Source of the DNA: an uncultured Ruminococcus sp.
GTDB taxonomy: Bacteria; Bacillota; Clostridia; Oscillospirales; Ruminococcaceae
Direction of reading: 5' to 3'
Length of the DNA stretch: 18,993 nucleotides
Assembly: GCF_937915125.1 (NCBI RefSeq)
Contig: NZ_CALDMP010000027.1
Location: forward strand, 1-18,993
The position numbers and the translations under genes were made by a program. Below the pieces are notes generated by a model. It was not told the origin of the DNA and made no database searches. It saw only the letters and a program-made list of their open reading frames with translations. Below are positions 7,673 through 15,394 of this stretch, piece after piece (position 1 is the first letter of the stretch; every line of letters starts with the position of its first letter).

Positions 7673-8200
7673 ATGGATATTGAAGTAATTCTAATCATCA
7701 TTATGGCAGCGCTCCTGCTTTTCTGGGTCATATTTTGTGTATGCTTTATATTTCGCCGGATTTCAAAGGACGCTGCACGTGCTGACCTGAAAGCACAGGT
7801 ACGATGCGAAAAATGCGGCGCCGCATTTGAAGTTCCATGGAAAGAAGCGGTACATATTTCCATGACAAAGACCAGAAATACCACAAAAACCACAGTACAG
7901 GACGGCGCACTTGTCAGAGAACCAAGATACAGCAGCTACGCAAAGAAATTCTATTGCGCTGATTGCGGAAAGAAATCATTCGGGCAGGTCTTGAATCTGG
8001 AAGAGATTCAGGAAAGCCTCCGACTTATCATCCGGAAAGAAGCATGCAGAGGTCTTGTCAGGATGGTTGCCGGTGGACTTGCGATTCTGATCGTGATGCA
8101 GATACCCATGCACTTTGCAGATCAGGCGAAAGAAAAAGAGATAGAACAAATGAAAGAACAGCAGTTTGAGGATATTAAGGAGAGATATTGGGGGCAGTGA
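7673..8200 (+). CDS. Membrane-anchored zinc-ribbon protein, function unknown
   Basis: A 175-aa protein whose family I do not recognise. It has one strong N-terminal membrane segment (about residues 4-27). A soluble part follows with two CxxC pairs (Cys45/Cys48 in CEKCGA and Cys95/Cys98 in CADCGK), which form a zinc-ribbon pattern. A second hydrophobic stretch lies at about 129-146, then a highly charged tail (AKEKEIEQMKEQQFEDIKE) likely to be helical or coiled. The ATG at 7673 is chosen because a TTG nine codons upstream sits only 3 bp past the acetyltransferase stop and would add a charged, non-membrane start. The ribosome binding site before 7673 is weak, so the start is uncertain. It lies 30 bp after the GNAT gene. 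Confidence 0.65.
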   Translation: MDIEVILIIIMAALLLFWVIFCVCFIFRRISKDAARADLKAQVRCEKCGAAFEVPWKEAVHISMTKTRNTTKTTVQDGALVREPRYSSYAKKFYCADCGKKSFGQVLNLEEIQESLRLIIRKEACRGLVRMVAGGLAILIVMQIPMHFADQAKEKEIEQMKEQQFEDIKERYWGQ

Positions 8201-8240
8201 GTGTGTAAAACGGCAAATCGGAATTTAGGGAGGTAATGTG

Positions 8241-8495
8241 ATGGCTTATTATATAAACTATGTATTCAGCGAAATTGAATATGACGATACTATGTTTAGT
8301 GCTGTGTTTGAAACATGGGGAGAAGAAGATAATGTTTTTTGTAGATTCTTTCATAACAGAAAAACAACACAGACAGTAATATGGGATAATAATAAACCCA
8401 TCGATGATATTTCACCACTTCCTATTCACTGGTTAGAATTCAAATTATCGGAAAATGGTAAATTAAATAGCAGAGAAGCCAAAATCAGTTACTGA
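8241..8495 (+). CDS. Small hypothetical protein
   Basis: An 84-aa acidic, aromatic-rich protein with no family I recognise and no membrane segment or signal peptide. It starts MAYYINYVFSEIEYDD and contains the pair VFETW and FCRFFHN. An excellent GGGAGG ribosome binding site (8228-8233) precedes ATG 8241 by about 7 bp, which supports real translation. The gene is visibly AT-richer than speE just downstream (many AAT, AAA, GAT and ATA codons), which suggests separate acquisition. The shape (short, acidic, orphan in a run of unrelated small genes) would fit an immunity-type or cargo protein, but nothing in the sequence proves that. Confidence 0.6.
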   Translation: MAYYINYVFSEIEYDDTMFSAVFETWGEEDNVFCRFFHNRKTTQTVIWDNNKPIDDISPLPIHWLEFKLSENGKLNSREAKISY

Positions 8496-8542
8496 TAACT
8501 TCCAATTTATCTTCCCCACCCCCAACAGAAAGGAGACCCCCC

Positions 8543-9403
8543 ATGGACATTTGGTACACCGAAAATCACACCGAAAACGTGCGGCTATCCATCCGTATTG
8601 ACAAACAGCTTGCCAGTGTGCAGAGCGAATTCCAACGAATCGACGTATTTGATTCCGTAGAATTCGGTCGCATCATGACCCTGGATGGACTGCTCATGGT
8701 GACGGAAAAGGACGAGTACATCTACCATGAAATGATAACCCACATTCCCATGGCAACCAACCCGAACATCAAACGGGTACTGGTCATCGGTGCCGGAGAC
8801 GGCGGCACCGTCCGGGAGCTTTGCCGGTATCCCACTATCGAGCACATCGACATGGTGGAGATCGACGAAATGGTGGTGCATCTGGCAAAGAAATACCTGC
8901 CTTTTACGGCGTGCAGCCTGGACGACCCACGCGTGCATATCTACTACCAGGACGGACTGCGGTTTGTCCGCAAAATGGAAAACGCCTATGACCTCATTAT
9001 CGTGGATTCCACCGACCCCTTTGGCGTAGGCGAGGGACTGTTCACCAAGGAATTTTATGGAAACTGTTACAAGGCACTCTCCCCTGACGGCATTCTGGTC
9101 AACCAGCACGAGAGTACGTTCTACACGTCCTATTCCAACGCCATGAAACGTGCCCACAGCCGTATCAAGAACTTCTTCCCCATTGCCCTGGTCTATCAGG
9201 CACACATCCCCACGTATCCTTCCGGTCACTGGCTCTTTGGCTTTGCATCCAAAAAGTTTGACCCACGCCGGGATCTCCAGGCGGACTGGTGGAACAGTCT
9301 GGGGCTGAAAACACGGTACTATAACACCATCCTGCACCAGGGCTGTTTTGCCATTCCCAATAATGTCCGGGATGCGCTGCGGGAAGCGACAGGTCGGAAT
9401 TGA
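8543..9403 (+). CDS. speE: Spermidine synthase (polyamine aminopropyltransferase)
   Basis: It transfers the aminopropyl group of decarboxylated S-adenosylmethionine to putrescine, giving spermidine and methylthioadenosine. The 286-aa length is standard. It has the N-terminal beta domain (about 1-60), YHEM at 61-64, the SAM-binding loop VIGAGDGG (81-88, the GGGDGG motif with Ala in second place), the acidic DMVEID (103-108) and the catalytic-site VDSTDP (154-159, Asp155). The C-terminal part includes QHESTFY and TYPSGHW. It partners with SpeD, encoded 2.9 kb upstream on the same strand. The start ATG 8543 follows AAAGGAGA. The protein resembles other Firmicutes SpeE proteins. The exact acceptor (putrescine against cadaverine or agmatine) cannot be decided here. 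Confidence 0.95.
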   Translation: MDIWYTENHTENVRLSIRIDKQLASVQSEFQRIDVFDSVEFGRIMTLDGLLMVTEKDEYIYHEMITHIPMATNPNIKRVLVIGAGDGGTVRELCRYPTIEHIDMVEIDEMVVHLAKKYLPFTACSLDDPRVHIYYQDGLRFVRKMENAYDLIIVDSTDPFGVGEGLFTKEFYGNCYKALSPDGILVNQHESTFYTSYSNAMKRAHSRIKNFFPIALVYQAHIPTYPSGHWLFGFASKKFDPRRDLQADWWNSLGLKTRYYNTILHQGCFAIPNNVRDALREATGRN

Positions 9404-9418
9404 TATAAGGAGAAAGTC

Positions 9419-10294
9419 ATGGGACTATTTGATTTTTTCAGAAAAAAAGACGATGTGGCAAAGGAAATGAAAGAACTGGAATCCATTCACAAAGCCGGGC
9501 TCCATACCGTCAATGATGTCCGGGACAAAATCCTGCAAAAGACAGCGGTGCCCTGTATGAAGCTGGAACTGACGGATACCAGACCGGGACTGTTTGACAG
9601 TAAGGTGGGCGGTATTGGCTATGTGCCCCATGACGGGCAGATTCCCCGGGACAGCGATTGTGGCGAACTGCGGCTTTTGGCGCAGATCGACTGCACACAA
9701 ATTACACTGGAGGACTTCCCTCACCAGGGCTTGCTGCAATTCTGGATTCTGAATAATGATGTATACGGATTGGATTTTGAAAATAATACCAGACAGAATA
9801 CTTTCCGGGTGCTATATTACAAAGACGTGGACAAAACTGTCACCGAGGATGAGGTACGTGCGAAAATGCAAAGTGATACTGCGGATGACGACTGTTATTT
9901 TCCCGTATTCAACTGCTACAGATTGGCATTTTCTGCGGAAATAGATACAATTTCAGCTTGCGATTGCCATTTCGACGATCGTATCACAGAACTGGTACGG
10001 AAATATTACCCGGACGAAGCAGATGATCTGCTGGACGATCCCACAGATTTTGAAGATGAAAACAAAAACGGTTTTGGGCACAAAATCGGCGGTTATCCCG
10101 GATTCACCCAGTGGGATCCCCGCAGTGAGGATGATATTCACGAAGTACTGCTGTTCCAGCTGGACAGCGAATTCGGAGGCGGCGAGGATAAGATCTTATG
10201 GGGTGATGCCGGTATCTGCAATTTCTTTATCAGCCGGGAAAATCTCAGACGCTGTGATTTCAGCGATGTAATTTACAACTGGGATTGTTGTTAA
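9419..10294 (+). CDS. DUF1963/YwqG family protein
   Basis: A 291-aa soluble protein with the signature pattern of the YwqG (DUF1963) family. It has FDSKVGGIGYVPHD in the first third and LRLLAQIDC near 80. In the C-terminal third it has GHKIGGYPGFTQWDPR, LLFQLDSE, ILWGDAGICNFFIS and the closing DFSDVIYNWDCC. Members are common in Firmicutes and have no established biochemical role. It begins 15 bp after speE, with an AAGGAG ribosome binding site (9407-9412), and ends 28 bp before the carboxyspermidine dehydrogenase. It is therefore embedded in the polyamine run, although no polyamine role is known for the family. The N-terminal 30 residues are highly charged (FFRKKDDVAKEMKELE). Confidence 0.88.
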   Translation: MGLFDFFRKKDDVAKEMKELESIHKAGLHTVNDVRDKILQKTAVPCMKLELTDTRPGLFDSKVGGIGYVPHDGQIPRDSDCGELRLLAQIDCTQITLEDFPHQGLLQFWILNNDVYGLDFENNTRQNTFRVLYYKDVDKTVTEDEVRAKMQSDTADDDCYFPVFNCYRLAFSAEIDTISACDCHFDDRITELVRKYYPDEADDLLDDPTDFEDENKNGFGHKIGGYPGFTQWDPRSEDDIHEVLLFQLDSEFGGGEDKILWGDAGICNFFISRENLRRCDFSDVIYNWDCC

Positions 10295-10322
10295 ATATAA
10301 ATATTATTTGGAGGTATAAAAC

Positions 10323-11984
10323 ATGGGAAAAGCATTGATTATCGGAGCCGGCGGTGTTGCCGGAGTTGTCATTCACAAGTGCTGTCAGAACAGCGAGGTA
10401 TTCACGGAGATCTGCATTGCCAGCCGTACAAAATCCAAGTGCGACAAGTTCAAGGCAGAATTGCAGGATAAGACTTCCACAAAGATCACTACGGCACAGG
10501 TGGATGCCAACGACGTGAACCAGCTCATTGCCCTGATCGAACAGGAAAAGCCGGATATTGTCATTAACGTAGCACTGCCCTATCAGGATCTGACCATCAT
10601 GGATGCCTGCCTTGCCACAAAGACGGACTACGTGGACACAGCCAACTATGAGCCGGAGGATACGGCGAAATTCGAATACAAATGGCAGTGGGCATACCGT
10701 GAAAAATTTGAAAAAGCCGGCATTACTGCACTGCTGGGCAGCGGCTTTGATCCGGGTGTAACCGGCGTATTCTGCGCTTACGCACAGAAGCATTATTTCG
10801 ACGAAATTCACTATATTGATATTCTGGACTGCAACGGCGGCGACCACGGCTATCCCTTTGCCACCAATTTCAACCCGGAGATCAATATCCGTGAGGTTTC
10901 CGCAAAGGGCAGCTATATCGAAAACGGTCAATGGGTGGAAACAGAGCCCATGGAGATCAAGCGTGTGTACAATTTCGATCAGGTTGGCGAAAAGGATATG
11001 TACCTGCTGCACCACGAGGAACTGGAGTCCCTGGCGCTGAATATCCACGGCATCAAGCGCATCCGGTTCTTTATGACCTTCGGGCAGAGCTATTTGACTC
11101 ATCTGAAATGCCTGGAAAATGTGGGCATGACTTCCATTGAGCCCATTCTGTATGAGGGCAAGGAAATCGTTCCTCTGCAGTTCCTGAAGGCAGTACTTCC
11201 CGATCCGGCATCCCTGGGCCCCCGCACGGTGGGCAAGACCAATATCGGCTGTATCTGTCAGGGTGTCAAGGACGGTAAGCCTGTGAATTATTATGTATAC
11301 AACGTTTGCGACCACCAGGAATGCTACAAGGAAGTGGGCTCTCAGGCTGTCTCCTATACTACAGGTGTTCCGGCAATGATCGGGGCAATGATGGTCATGA
11401 CCGGCAAGTGGAAAAAGCCGGGCGTGTATAATGTGGAGGAATTCGATCCTGATCCGTTTATGGAAGCACTGAACAAGTGGGGTCTGCCCTGGACGGAGAA
11501 TTTTGATCCGGTGCTGGTGGATGAAAATGTTCCTGAAAGTCAAGAAAAAAATCCTAAAATATATGAGAACATCGAACAAGTTTTCGATGAAAAAAAAGCG
11601 CAGGAAGAATTGGAGAAAGGATATAAAAAAGCTGAGAAAATTTTGAAGAATCGAGAAAAAATGGAACGACTCTTACAAAGGCTTGAAAAGAAGCTGAAAT
11701 CAATTCCTGTTTTAGGTGAGAAGTTATCTTATATTCCTGCGATGGTTTCATTGATAAAAAGCTACATCGAAAAGGAATACACTGATTTACCATTGGGAAC
11801 TATCATCGCAATTACCAGTGCTTTGCTCTATTTTGTATCTCCGATTGATCTTGTACCCGACAGCATCCCGGTTATTGGCTATTTTGATGATGCTGCCGTA
11901 GTTGCTGCGTGTTGGAAATTAGTGGAGTCAGATGTAAAAGAATATCTGAAATGGCGTGAGGACAATAACAAAGTTGTGATTTAA
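10323..11984 (+). CDS. Carboxyspermidine dehydrogenase (saccharopine dehydrogenase family) fused to a C-terminal DUF1232/YkvA domain
   Basis: Residues 1 to about 402 form a saccharopine-dehydrogenase-like NAD(P) enzyme. They start with LIIGAGGVAG (Rossmann glycines 8-14) and include GFDPGVTGVF and the C-terminal FDPDPFMEALNKWGLPW. This matches carboxy(nor)spermidine dehydrogenase, which reductively condenses aspartate semialdehyde with putrescine (or diaminopropane). nspC, encoding the next step, lies 450 bp downstream. Such enzymes are usually about 400 aa long. Here reading continues without a stop for another 150 residues: a charged helical linker (about 403-465) and a DUF1232 domain with LYFVSPIDLVPDSIPVIGYFDDAAVV. 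The extension is AT-richer than the enzyme part. A TTTGGAGG-type ribosome binding site precedes the ATG. The enzyme call is strong; whether diaminopropane or putrescine is used is unknown. Confidence 0.9.
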   Translation: MGKALIIGAGGVAGVVIHKCCQNSEVFTEICIASRTKSKCDKFKAELQDKTSTKITTAQVDANDVNQLIALIEQEKPDIVINVALPYQDLTIMDACLATKTDYVDTANYEPEDTAKFEYKWQWAYREKFEKAGITALLGSGFDPGVTGVFCAYAQKHYFDEIHYIDILDCNGGDHGYPFATNFNPEINIREVSAKGSYIENGQWVETEPMEIKRVYNFDQVGEKDMYLLHHEELESLALNIHGIKRIRFFMTFGQSYLTHLKCLENVGMTSIEPILYEGKEIVPLQFLKAVLPDPASLGPRTVGKTNIGCICQGVKDGKPVNYYVYNVCDHQECYKEVGSQAVSYTTGVPAMIGAMMVMTGKWKKPGVYNVEEFDPDPFMEALNKWGLPWTENFDPVLVDENVPESQEKNPKIYENIEQVFDEKKAQEELEKGYKKAEKILKNREKMERLLQRLEKKLKSIPVLGEKLSYIPAMVSLIKSYIEKEYTDLPLGTIIAITSALLYFVSPIDLVPDSIPVIGYFDDAAVVAACWKLVESDVKEYLKWREDNNKVVI

Positions 11985-12006
11985 AAGCAGTGAACGGATC
12001 GTAATA

Positions 12007-12372
12007 ATGTACCACATAAAACTACTTCTCAAATACACCATCCGGGAACAGATTTTCTACGAAGAATCCATTCTACAAATTGATGCAGACTCCTTTGATG
12101 CGGCTTATCAAAAGGCAGAAGTTTACGCCAGCCAGATAATGGACACCCAACGCAAAAATATGTATGGCAACACAGTACATTGCTCTATCGTGGATTATCT
12201 GGATTGCTTTCAATCTGATAATATAGAGGATGATGTGCAGGAAGTGTATTCCAGAATTTTTCAAAATCGTTTCGGACTTTCTGAAAAGGAATTGGAAAAA
12301 TGCCTCGGCGATTCATCTACAAGAGAGGAAATGCTGCCCCTTCGGTATTTCCCCGATCAAAACGAAATCTAA
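12007..12372 (+). CDS. DUF4288-like small protein
   Basis: A 121-aa soluble protein. Its N-terminal half (YHIKLLLKYTIREQ, then YEESILQIDADSFDAAYQKAEVYA) resembles the DUF4288 pattern: a KLL strand, an EES(I/L) strand, and a helix after a D/E-S-F-D-A-A turn. This is recalled from memory and not searched. The rest is acidic and probably helical. The family has no known function. The gene starts 22 bp after the dehydrogenase-DUF1232 stop with only a weak ribosome binding site (GAACGGATCG), so it may depend on translation from upstream. Its composition is AT-rich, like the DUF1232 extension before it and unlike nspC after it, so the two may have arrived together. A hairpin follows the stop. Confidence 0.7.
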   Translation: MYHIKLLLKYTIREQIFYEESILQIDADSFDAAYQKAEVYASQIMDTQRKNMYGNTVHCSIVDYLDCFQSDNIEDDVQEVYSRIFQNRFGLSEKELEKCLGDSSTREEMLPLRYFPDQNEI

Positions 12373-12379
12373 ATCAAGA

Positions 12380-12406
12380 AAGCGTTCCGCATTACGCAGA
12401 ACGCTT
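12380..12406 (+). terminator. Terminator-like hairpin before nspC
   Basis: An 8-bp perfect stem AAGCGTTC/GAACGCTT with an 11-base loop, followed by CTTTC. The T run is short and broken, so termination would be partial at best. It sits between the DUF4288-like gene and the nspC ribosome binding site. It could end transcripts of the AT-rich cargo genes, attenuate nspC, or protect an mRNA end. Confidence 0.45.
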
Positions 12407-12434
12407 CTTTCATACACAAAGAAAGGAGTTACCC

Positions 12435-13583
12435 ATGAACTTTGCATCCCTGTTTGATATTCCGATCAATGATCTCTCCACGCCGTGCTACATCACGGAC
12501 GCACGCCTGCTAAAAAAGAACACTGCCCTGCTGTGCCGTATCCAGGAACAGACCGGCTGTAAGATTCTGCTGGCACAAAAGGCATTTTCCATGTTCTCTG
12601 CATATCCCCTGATTCGGGACGACCTGGCAGGCACTACTGCAAGCGGACTTTTTGAGGCAAAACTGGGACGGGAACGCTTCGGAAAGGAGGTACACGTATT
12701 CTCCCCTGCCTACACCCAGGAGAACTTCACCCAGCTGCTGGACATTGCAGATCATATCGTGTTCAACTCTTTCGGGCAGTGGCACAAATACCGTGCCCAG
12801 GTGGAATCTGCACCCCGGCACATTTCCTGCGGCATCCGCATCAATCCCGGCTATGCCGAGGTGGAGACCGACCTGTATAACCCCTGCATCCCCGGTTCCC
12901 GGATGGGCGTTCCTCTGGAACAGATGGAGGAGCTGAACGGTCTAGAGGGCATTCACTTTCACACCATGTGCGAGCAGAATGCCGATGTACTGGAACGAAC
13001 TCTGGATTATTTGCTGCCAAAATTTGACCCGTGGCTGAGACAATGCAAATGGGTGAACTTCGGCGGCGGTCACCATATCACCCGGGATGACTATGACATT
13101 GCCAGTCTCCTGCGGTGCATTGACCGGGTGCAGTCGGAATACGGCGTGCAGGTCTATTTGGAACCGGGCGAAGCCGTTGCCCTAAATGCCGGATATCTCG
13201 TGGCATCGGTGCTGGACATCGTTCGCAACGGCATGGACATTGCCATTCTGGACGCCTCTGCGGCGTGCCATATGCCGGACGTGCTGGAAATGCCATACCG
13301 TCCCCACATTATCGGCAGCGGCACCGCCGGCGAAAAAGCTCACACCTACCGCCTCGCCGGGAACACCTGCCTTGCCGGGGATGTCATCGGGGATTATTCC
13401 TTTGACCATCCTCTGCAGCCCGGCGATAAGCTGGTTTTCTGCGATATGGCAATCTATTCCATGGTGAAAAACAATACCTTCAATGGCGTTCCCCTGCCAG
13501 ATATTCTCCTGTATCATGAGGACGGCACAATGGAACTGGTGAAGCGGTTCGGTTATCGGGATTTTGAGGAGCGGCTGTCATGA
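12435..13583 (+). CDS. nspC: Carboxynorspermidine/carboxyspermidine decarboxylase
   Basis: A PLP-dependent fold-type III decarboxylase that converts carboxyspermidine (or carboxynorspermidine) to spermidine (or norspermidine). From ATG 12435 it has 382 aa, the normal length. Features include the PLP lysine in LLAQKAFSMF (Lys49), GIHFHTMCEQ (172-181), the glycine motif NFGGGHH (208-214), LEPGEAV (242-248) and the active-site NTCLAGD (310-316, Cys312). FHTMCE and LEPGEA in place of LysA's HIGSQ and EPGRS mark it as NspC rather than LysA. The start is set by AAAGGAG (12422-12428); a reading from further upstream would begin inside the DUF4288-like gene. It acts directly after the dehydrogenase encoded at 10323. 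Its stop overlaps the start of the radical SAM gene. Confidence 0.95.
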   Translation: MNFASLFDIPINDLSTPCYITDARLLKKNTALLCRIQEQTGCKILLAQKAFSMFSAYPLIRDDLAGTTASGLFEAKLGRERFGKEVHVFSPAYTQENFTQLLDIADHIVFNSFGQWHKYRAQVESAPRHISCGIRINPGYAEVETDLYNPCIPGSRMGVPLEQMEELNGLEGIHFHTMCEQNADVLERTLDYLLPKFDPWLRQCKWVNFGGGHHITRDDYDIASLLRCIDRVQSEYGVQVYLEPGEAVALNAGYLVASVLDIVRNGMDIAILDASAACHMPDVLEMPYRPHIIGSGTAGEKAHTYRLAGNTCLAGDVIGDYSFDHPLQPGDKLVFCDMAIYSMVKNNTFNGVPLPDILLYHEDGTMELVKRFGYRDFEERLS

Positions 13584-14464
13584 GTTTCGATGTCACTCAC
13601 TGCACCCTCTGTCCCCGGCAATGCGGCGCAGATCGGACAAAAACGGTGGGATATTGTCACTGCGGCACAGAAATCCGTGTGGCACGTGCAGCGTTGCATC
13701 CCTGGGAGGAACCGTGTATTTCCGGGGAAACTGGTTCGGGAACGGTATTTTTCGCCGGATGCGCTCTGGGCTGCTGCTTCTGCCAGAACCAGGAGATCAG
13801 TCGTTCTGCTGTGGGAAAAATCCTGACTGTGGAGCAGTTGGCGAATACCTTTCTACAGCTCCAGGCAGAACAGGCGTGCAACATCAATCTAGTCACCGGC
13901 AGCCACTACACCCCCTGGATCGTGCAGGCGCTGGAACTGGCAAAACCACGGCTGCATATTCCGGTGGTATGGAACTGCGGCGGCTATGATTCACCGGAGA
14001 TTCTGGAAATGCTGGATGGGCTGGTGGATATCTACCTGCCTGACCTGAAATTTTACAGTCCGGAGACGGCAAAAGCATATGCCAACTGTCCGGATTATTT
14101 CGAAACAGCATCCAGAGCAATTCTGACCATGTTCCGGCAAGCGGGCGAACTGCAATGGGATGGAAAACTGCTGAGGCGTGGGCTGGTCGTCCGGCATCTG
14201 GTGCTGCCGGGACACCGGAAAGAATCCATGGCACTGCTGGGCTGGCTGGCGGAGGCACTGCCGAAGGAACAGTTTCTGCTCAGTCTCATGGGGCAATACA
14301 CGCCGCCGGATACGCCACTGCCGGACAAGCATCTGAACCGCCGGGCGGCAACCTTTGAATATGAATCCGTCCGGGAACATGCGGTGGAACTGGGGCTTAA
14401 TGGCTATGGACAGGATCGGTCGGCAGCGGCTGCAAAGTATATTCCGGCATTTGAGACAGAATGA
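13580..14464 (+). CDS. Radical SAM protein, PflX/COG1313-like
   Basis: A 294-aa protein with the [4Fe-4S]-binding CxxxCxxC of radical SAM enzymes (CALGCCFC: Cys61, Cys65, Cys68). Ahead of it is a second cysteine group, Cys8, Cys11, Cys15, Cys26 and Cys28 (CTLCPRQCGAD, then CHCG), as in the COG1313 relatives of pyruvate formate-lyase activating enzyme. Later conserved-looking stretches are LVTGSHYTPWI, VVWNCGGYDS, IYLPDLKFY and VRHLVLPGH. The substrate of this family is not established. The start ATG overlaps the nspC stop by 4 bp (ATGA), so translation is probably coupled. A glycyl radical enzyme target is not seen in the window. A full repeat element begins 30 bp after the stop. Confidence 0.88.
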   Translation: MSFDVTHCTLCPRQCGADRTKTVGYCHCGTEIRVARAALHPWEEPCISGETGSGTVFFAGCALGCCFCQNQEISRSAVGKILTVEQLANTFLQLQAEQACNINLVTGSHYTPWIVQALELAKPRLHIPVVWNCGGYDSPEILEMLDGLVDIYLPDLKFYSPETAKAYANCPDYFETASRAILTMFRQAGELQWDGKLLRRGLVVRHLVLPGHRKESMALLGWLAEALPKEQFLLSLMGQYTPPDTPLPDKHLNRRAATFEYESVREHAVELGLNGYGQDRSAAAAKYIPAFETE

Positions 14465-14494
14465 ATCGGAATGTTTCAAATTGAATAATTCTTG

Positions 14495-14681
14495 AGGCAA
14501 CACCGCACAAAGAGCGCCCGGCGGCTTTGTGCGTCATATGCTTGCATATTTTCCGTCATATTTCACAAAAATGTTCGTGAATACACAAAGTATTCACTGC
14601 ACTTTTTGTTTCATCTGGCAAAAGGTCACCTCTAAAAATCTGACGGCACATCTGACGCACAATCTTTGTGCGGTATTGCCT
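14495..14681 (+). repeat. Complete foldback repeat element (copy B, 187 bp)
   Basis: It is bounded by imperfect terminal inverted repeats, AGGCAACACCGCACAAAG at the left and CTTTGTGCGGTATTGCCT at the right (17 of 18 matched as complements). Internal structure: a perfect 9-bp stem CGCACAAAG (14504-14512)/CTTTGTGCG (14525-14533), a perfect central hairpin GTGAATAC-ACAAA-GTATTCAC (14577-14597), and the right hairpin CGCACAA-TCT-TTGTGCG (14656-14672). The two halves are also similar in reverse complement along most of their length, so the whole element can fold back on itself. It carries about 13 extra bases relative to copy C. The 2 bp TG on each side could be a target duplication. No coding capacity was seen. 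Confidence 0.93.
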
Positions 14682-14717
14682 TGATTGGCAAGAAATATCT
14701 ATGGAGGCTTTTTGATA

Positions 14718-15320
14718 ATGATATATGACATTACTCAACCGCTTTTTGAATGTAATGTGTTTCCAGGAGACCCAAAACCAGAGAAAAAAGCTATACTCAG
14801 AATTGAAAATGGAGATGTGTGTAATCTGACATATTTTTCAATGTGTGCGCATAACGGAACTCATGTGGATGCACCTTTTCATTTTCTGAAAGACGGTAAA
14901 GGTATTGATCAGATAAAACTTGAGAAATTTATTGGACCAGCATACGTAGAAGGTCATGAAGGTGATATTACAGCACAGGAAGCCAGGCGTATTCTTGAAA
15001 GAGCCGCTAAAGTTTATCATGGTGCGCAGAAGAGAATTCTAATCAAGGGAAATGCTGTTGTTACTCTTGAAGCTGCAAAAGTTTTTGCAGAATCAGGCCT
15101 GGATCTGCTAGGGAACGAATCTCAGACAGTTGGACCAGAGAGCGGACCTATGGCGGTACATCTTGTTTTACTTGGCGCAGAAGTGGTGCTGCTTGAGGGG
15201 ATCAGACTGGATGCAGTACCTGATGGTGTATATTTTCTGAATTGTGCTCCTTTGAATCTGACGAATACAGATGGCGCACCCTGCAGAGCCATACTGATGG
15301 ATTCTGTCTTAATAAGATAG
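14718..15320 (+). CDS. Cyclase family protein (kynurenine formamidase-like metal hydrolase)
   Basis: A 200-aa protein of the cyclase family (kynurenine formamidase/isatin hydrolase fold). It is recognised by the metal-binding motif HxGTHxDxPxH, seen as AHNGTHVDAPFHF around residues 48-60. Also seen are a start of the form MIYDITQPLFE, the PGDP turn, and a later LLGNESQTVGP stretch. Members hydrolyse cyclic or linear amides, but the substrate cannot be named here and no tryptophan-degradation genes are nearby. ATG 14718 is chosen because GGAGG (14703-14707) lies 10 bp upstream. A TTG 11 codons earlier lies next to the repeat end and lacks a site. The gene is clearly AT-richer than the radical SAM gene before it, and it starts only 36 bp after a repeat, with no clear promoter. 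Confidence 0.85.
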   Translation: MIYDITQPLFECNVFPGDPKPEKKAILRIENGDVCNLTYFSMCAHNGTHVDAPFHFLKDGKGIDQIKLEKFIGPAYVEGHEGDITAQEARRILERAAKVYHGAQKRILIKGNAVVTLEAAKVFAESGLDLLGNESQTVGPESGPMAVHLVLLGAEVVLLEGIRLDAVPDGVYFLNCAPLNLTNTDGAPCRAILMDSVLIR

Positions 15321-15394
15321 GTCCTATATCCAAGAAAGACATTGGAGACAATGATTGTGTAAATAGTCAATTCGGAATATACAGGAGGGATACT

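Noticed and set aside
10260..11579. Antisense open frame of 439 codons opposite the carboxyspermidine dehydrogenase
   Set aside because: It mirrors the codon structure of a clearly real gene, and its His/Leu-rich translation has no domain.
14495..14681. Reading the repeat copies as a CRISPR array or as small RNA genes
   Set aside because: Copies are kilobases apart with no spacer pattern or cas genes. No promoter inside the element was good enough to call an independent RNA gene.
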